Assembly (NCBI GenBank): GCA_035656635.1
Contig: DASRSD010000080.1
Coordinates: forward strand, 1 to 54,072
Direction of reading: 5' to 3'
Length of the DNA: 54,072 bases
Source of the DNA: Pirellulales bacterium
GTDB taxonomy: Bacteria > Planctomycetota > Planctomycetia > Pirellulales > JADZDJ01
Positions 50,827 through 54,072 of this stretch are shown here, in pieces. Within the stretch, counting starts at the first letter, position 1. Every line of letters begins with the position of its first letter. A program made the translations under genes and the position numbers. Below the pieces are notes generated by a model, which was given only the letters and a program-made list of their open reading frames with translations, searched no databases and had not been told where the DNA came from.

Positions 50827-53800
50827 ATGTCGACGCTTCACTCCATGATTGCATTGTTCGCCCAAGCTACTGCACCGGCTGCCGCGGCGGCAACTTCGGC
50901 TGCGGCGGCTGCCGGGCCATCGATCCCCTGGTATCACCAGGCGTGGTTTGGCTTTTTAATTGCCCTGGTGGTAATTATTATGCCCTTCCTGCTGGGGCAA
51001 TCGATCGCCAAAAAAATTCGGATGAACGATTATGCCTGGAAGATTGGGCTGCTGATCTTTGCAATCACGGCCGGCATTGCCATTTGCCTGGTTGGCTGGC
51101 CCCCGCGTTTGGGCATCGATTTAAGCGGCGGCGTAATTTTGGTGTACGAAGTCGATCAATCGAAAACTAGCACGGTCAATTTGCCCGATGTCGCCGATCA
51201 AGTTCACAAAGAATTGCAAGATGCCGGGTTCACTTCCACGGTGGGCTCCAACGAGGACTCCGGGCAATTGGAGGTAACGCTGCCGGGGGCCGATCCCGCG
51301 GAAACGGCCAAAGTGGAGCAGCAGATTTCCAAAATCCGCTTGGCCGATGCGGAATTGCTAGTGGAAGCCCGACCCATTCGAGCCGGCCAGCAAGTGCTGG
51401 TGTATGGCGTGCGCAACACGCGCACGGTCGACATGGACCGGCTGACCTCGGCCATCGGCAAGCGTGTGAATCCCGGCGGACAAAAAGAAGTGACCGTGCG
51501 CCGCATGGGCACCGACCGGGTGGAAGTTATTATTCCGCAGGCCGAGCCGGCGGAAGTTGATTTGATTAAAGATAAAATCAGCACGGCCGGCGCCATGCAG
51601 TTCCGCATTTTGGCCAATCCGGCTGCGCCTAAGCATCGCAAGTACATTGAGCTGGCCGACCAGACGCCGGGGCATGATGTGAAAATGGTCAACGCCGATG
51701 GCCAAGACGAAATTGTCGGCCAGTGGGTGCCGGTCGACTCGACTCAGCCGGAGTTCTCCAACGAATCGATGTTGAAGGAACCCTCCACCATCGCTCGGCA
51801 AAATAAAAAGGGAGAATGGGAACGATTGGTCATTGTCAGCCCTGGCGACGTGGACGGTCACTATCTGTCCCGCGCCGCGCCGGCCAGTGACACGGAATCG
51901 GGACGGCCGATGGTGTCGTTCTCGTTTAATTCTGAAGGAGCGGGCCTGTTTGGTGATTTGACCGGCACCCATTTGCCGGATCCCAACGGCACGCTGGCCT
52001 ATCAGTTGGGCATTGTGCTGGATGGTGTCTTGAAATCGGCGCCCTCCATCCGTGGAAGAATCAGCAACCAGGGACAAATCACGGGCAATTTTACGCCGGA
52101 ACAAGTGCAGTTTTTGGTCGACATTTTGAACGCCGGCAGCTTGCCCGCCGCGCTCAGCAAAATTCCCGTCTCGGAATATTCGGCCAGCGCGCAATTGGGG
52201 ACCGACACCATTAAGGCCGGCGCGTGGTCGATGGGTTTGGCCACCGTGGCGGTGCTGATTTTCATGCAAATTTATTACCGCTTCTGCGGCCTTGTCGCCA
52301 ATTTGGCGGTGCTGATGAATTTAGTGCTGGTGATGGCGGTGATGATTCTCATTAAAGCCCACCTCACGCTGGCCGGCTTGGCAGGCTTGGTGCTTAGCGT
52401 TGGTATGGCCGTGGATGCCAACGTGCTCATTTACGAGCGCATGCGGGAAGAACAGGAGCGCGGGGCGGCGCTGCGGATGGCCATTCGCAATGGGTTTGGC
52501 CGGGCCATGACCACCATTATCGACTCGCACTGCACAACGCTAATTACCGGCATTGTGTTGTTTGTGATTGGAACCGACCAATTGCGCGGCTTTGCCACTA
52601 CGCTGGTGTTAGGTTTGCTTTTGAATTTGTTCACCGCCGTGTATTGTTCGCGGATTGTGTTCGACGTTGCCGAGCGTCAACACTGGCTGAATAAATTAAG
52701 CATGATGCACATTTTCGGCAAAACGCAATTCGATTTTGTGAAATGGATGCCGCGGTGGATGACGATTTCGGTCACGGCCATTGTCATTGGCATGGGAGCC
52801 GCCGTATGCCGCGAAGCAGGATTGCTGGGGGGAGCCGGCTTGTTCGGCATCGACTTCACCGGCGGCACCGCTGTGCAAGTGGTATTCAACAAGCCGACAG
52901 ACATTAAATTGGTGCGCGAAAAGGTAACCCAGGCCAAATTGCCCGACGTTTCCGTCAGCGCCGTGGCCAGCAACGACACGGCTGAGCACGACACGCACTT
53001 TAACATTGATACATCGTATCAAGGCGAGAAGGGAACAGAAAAATCGAATGTTGAGGCGATTAAAGCGCTCAAAGATAAATTGAAGAGCATTTTCTCCGGC
53101 GAGCTGAAAATGTATTCGATGGAAATTGCCTCGGTCGCGCCGGCATCGTCGGAAAATACTTCGGCCGCAGCGACGGACGCCAAATCCGAGGACGAAAGCG
53201 CCGGCACCAAAGATTCCGGGGCCAAAAATTCGGAAACTAAGGACGCGGGAGCAAAACAGGCCGCCCCCAAAAATGACGCCGCTAAGCAAGCCAGCGGCAA
53301 AGACGCGACTTCGAAAAATGCCGCTGGAAAAGATGCCGCCAAAGATCAAGACTCTACTCCGAAAGAAGCAACGGCTTCGGAAATCGGCACGGTCGCCAAA
53401 CTCCACTTTCCCGATGGCATCAATTACGTTTCATTGGAAACCATGCTGAATGATGCCCGCACGGCTGCCCAACTGCCGGAAGCGGTGTTCGATTTATCGA
53501 GTTCCGATCCAGATTACACCCCGGGCAGCAGCATCACGGTGAAAGATTGGACGGTGCGCGCTTCATTGCCGCGCGAGCAAACCGAGAAGCTGCTCGGCAA
53601 CGTGCGGCAACAACTTGCCGAGACACCGGTGTTTCCCACGGCCAACAACATTGGGGGCAAAGTGGCCAGCGACACCGAAACCACCGCGTATTACGCGCTG
53701 GGCATAAGCAATATTCTGGTGGCCGCGTATATTTGGATCCGATTTCAGAATTTGATTTTCGGCTTGGCGGCCATTGTGGCGCTGATTCATGACGTCTTTA

Positions 53801-54072
53801 TTGCCGTGGGCGCGCTGGCGTTAAGTTACTGGCTGGCGGGTCCGCTCGGTTTTTTGCAGGTCGACCCATTTAAAATTAGTCTGGAGGTGGTGGCCGCCCT
53901 GCTCACCATCGTGGGTTACTCTATCAACGACACTATTGTGGTATTCGATAGAATTCGCGAAATTCGCGGGAAAAGTCCCGATCTCACTGCGAACATGATT
54001 AACCAGGCGGTCAACCAAACATTGTCGCGGACCATTTTGACTTCCGGCACTGTGTTTTTGGTGACGTTCATT
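50827..54072 (+). CDS. secDF: SecDF fusion, protein-export membrane protein (cut by window edge)
   Basis: SecDF uses the proton gradient to help preproteins cross the membrane at SecYEG. From the ATG at 50827 the frame is open for 1082 codons to the window end. The SecD half starts near WYHQAWFGFLIALVVIIMPF, with LGIDLSGGVILVYEV, and GIVLDGVLKSAPSIRGRISN, SGGxxAlxx-like NAGSLPAAL and helix VGMAVDANVLIYERMREE. The SecF half begins near QFDFVKWMPRWMTISV with FGIDFTGGTAVQVVFNKP and has GYSINDTIVVFDRIREIRGK. The SecF periplasmic loop carries an Ala/Lys/Asp-rich linker of about 85 residues (780-865) absent from most relatives. An extra pair of helices at the start precedes SecD's own. The last membrane segments lie outside the window. 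Confidence 0.95.
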   Translation, partial: MSTLHSMIALFAQATAPAAAAATSAAAAAGPSIPWYHQAWFGFLIALVVIIMPFLLGQSIAKKIRMNDYAWKIGLLIFAITAGIAICLVGWPPRLGIDLSGGVILVYEVDQSKTSTVNLPDVADQVHKELQDAGFTSTVGSNEDSGQLEVTLPGADPAETAKVEQQISKIRLADAELLVEARPIRAGQQVLVYGVRNTRTVDMDRLTSAIGKRVNPGGQKEVTVRRMGTDRVEVIIPQAEPAEVDLIKDKISTAGAMQFRILANPAAPKHRKYIELADQTPGHDVKMVNADGQDEIVGQWVPVDSTQPEFSNESMLKEPSTIARQNKKGEWERLVIVSPGDVDGHYLSRAAPASDTESGRPMVSFSFNSEGAGLFGDLTGTHLPDPNGTLAYQLGIVLDGVLKSAPSIRGRISNQGQITGNFTPEQVQFLVDILNAGSLPAALSKIPVSEYSASAQLGTDTIKAGAWSMGLATVAVLIFMQIYYRFCGLVANLAVLMNLVLVMAVMILIKAHLTLAGLAGLVLSVGMAVDANVLIYERMREEQERGAALRMAIRNGFGRAMTTIIDSHCTTLITGIVLFVIGTDQLRGFATTLVLGLLLNLFTAVYCSRIVFDVAERQHWLNKLSMMHIFGKTQFDFVKWMPRWMTISVTAIVIGMGAAVCREAGLLGGAGLFGIDFTGGTAVQVVFNKPTDIKLVREKVTQAKLPDVSVSAVASNDTAEHDTHFNIDTSYQGEKGTEKSNVEAIKALKDKLKSIFSGELKMYSMEIASVAPASSENTSAAATDAKSEDESAGTKDSGAKNSETKDAGAKQAAPKNDAAKQASGKDATSKNAAGKDAAKDQDSTPKEATASEIGTVAKLHFPDGINYVSLETMLNDARTAAQLPEAVFDLSSSDPDYTPGSSITVKDWTVRASLPREQTEKLLGNVRQQLAETPVFPTANNIGGKVASDTETTAYYALGISNILVAAYIWIRFQNLIFGLAAIVALIHDVFIAVGALALSYWLAGPLGFLQVDPFKISLEVVAALLTIVGYSINDTIVVFDRIREIRGKSPDLTANMINQAVNQTLSRTILTSGTVFLVTFI

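Noticed and set aside
51358-52269. A 303-codon minus-strand ORF
   Set aside because: Antisense to secDF; His/Arg-rich with no recognisable domain.
52696-53406. A 236-codon minus-strand ORF rich in Gly, Phe and Arg
   Set aside because: It mirrors the Ala/Lys/Asp linker of SecDF on the other strand, which explains its repetitive look.

Overview
The window looks like chromosomal DNA of a planctomycete, probably of the Pirellula-like group. The signs are small membrane proteins that begin with an 'FSLRTLL'-type segment, secreted STN, TPR and HEAT proteins, autotransporter-type beta-repeat proteins, a fused SecDF, a Gly/Arg-rich Rho, and many short palindromic repeats between and inside genes. 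This assignment comes from gene content and style, not from a database search. No phage, insertion sequence, CRISPR array or rRNA was seen. Two tRNA genes are present: tRNA-Ser(GGA) on the minus strand and tRNA-Thr(CGT) on the plus strand.

Layout. Bases 1-651 hold the first 217 codons of a minus-strand beta-repeat surface protein. Bases 1027-4678 hold a two-component pair, a periplasmic propeller histidine kinase and a LuxR-type response regulator. Next come tRNA-Ser, an ArnT/PMT-like glycosyltransferase, Rho, a secreted thioredoxin-fold protein with two YHS-like units, a TPR protein, an STN protein, a HEAT/TPR protein, and the glycerol pair glpD-glpK, whose ends overlap by 4 nt. Bases 18214-19647 encode a secreted single-CxxCH protein. 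From 20467 to 27554 the minus strand carries a PilT-like ATPase, four small membrane proteins with an unusual start region, a coiled-coil hypothetical, a fatty-acid desaturase and an S9 peptidase. The S9 peptidase is divergent from comEC.

Bases 31145-35341 are the conserved minus-strand cluster rpmE-prfA-prmC-murA plus a small overlapping ORF. Then come a lipoprotein, kdsA (Kdo synthesis, so an LPS-type outer membrane) and a diacylglycerol-kinase-like protein. After a strongly structured intergenic stretch (39904-40063) lie a FliL-like protein, tRNA-Thr with a terminator, and a molybdenum-hydroxylase set xdhA-xdhB-xdhC. The right end has a TPR protein with two RNA polymerase alpha-CTD-like domains, then tgt-yajC-secDF, with secDF running off the window.

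Main points of interest. (1) Palindromic dispersed repeats lie in frame inside prmC, xdhB and xdhC, and another repeat supplies the C-terminal tail of XdhB, so repeats seem to add peptide segments to conserved enzymes. (2) Bases 39904-40063 fold on paper into a long hairpin plus a three-way junction ending in T7, a candidate structured RNA. (3) Several small membrane-protein genes share a TACAAT-GCGGGG block that abuts the start codon, suggesting leaderless transcripts. (4) The TPR plus tandem alpha-CTD-like protein is an uncommon architecture.
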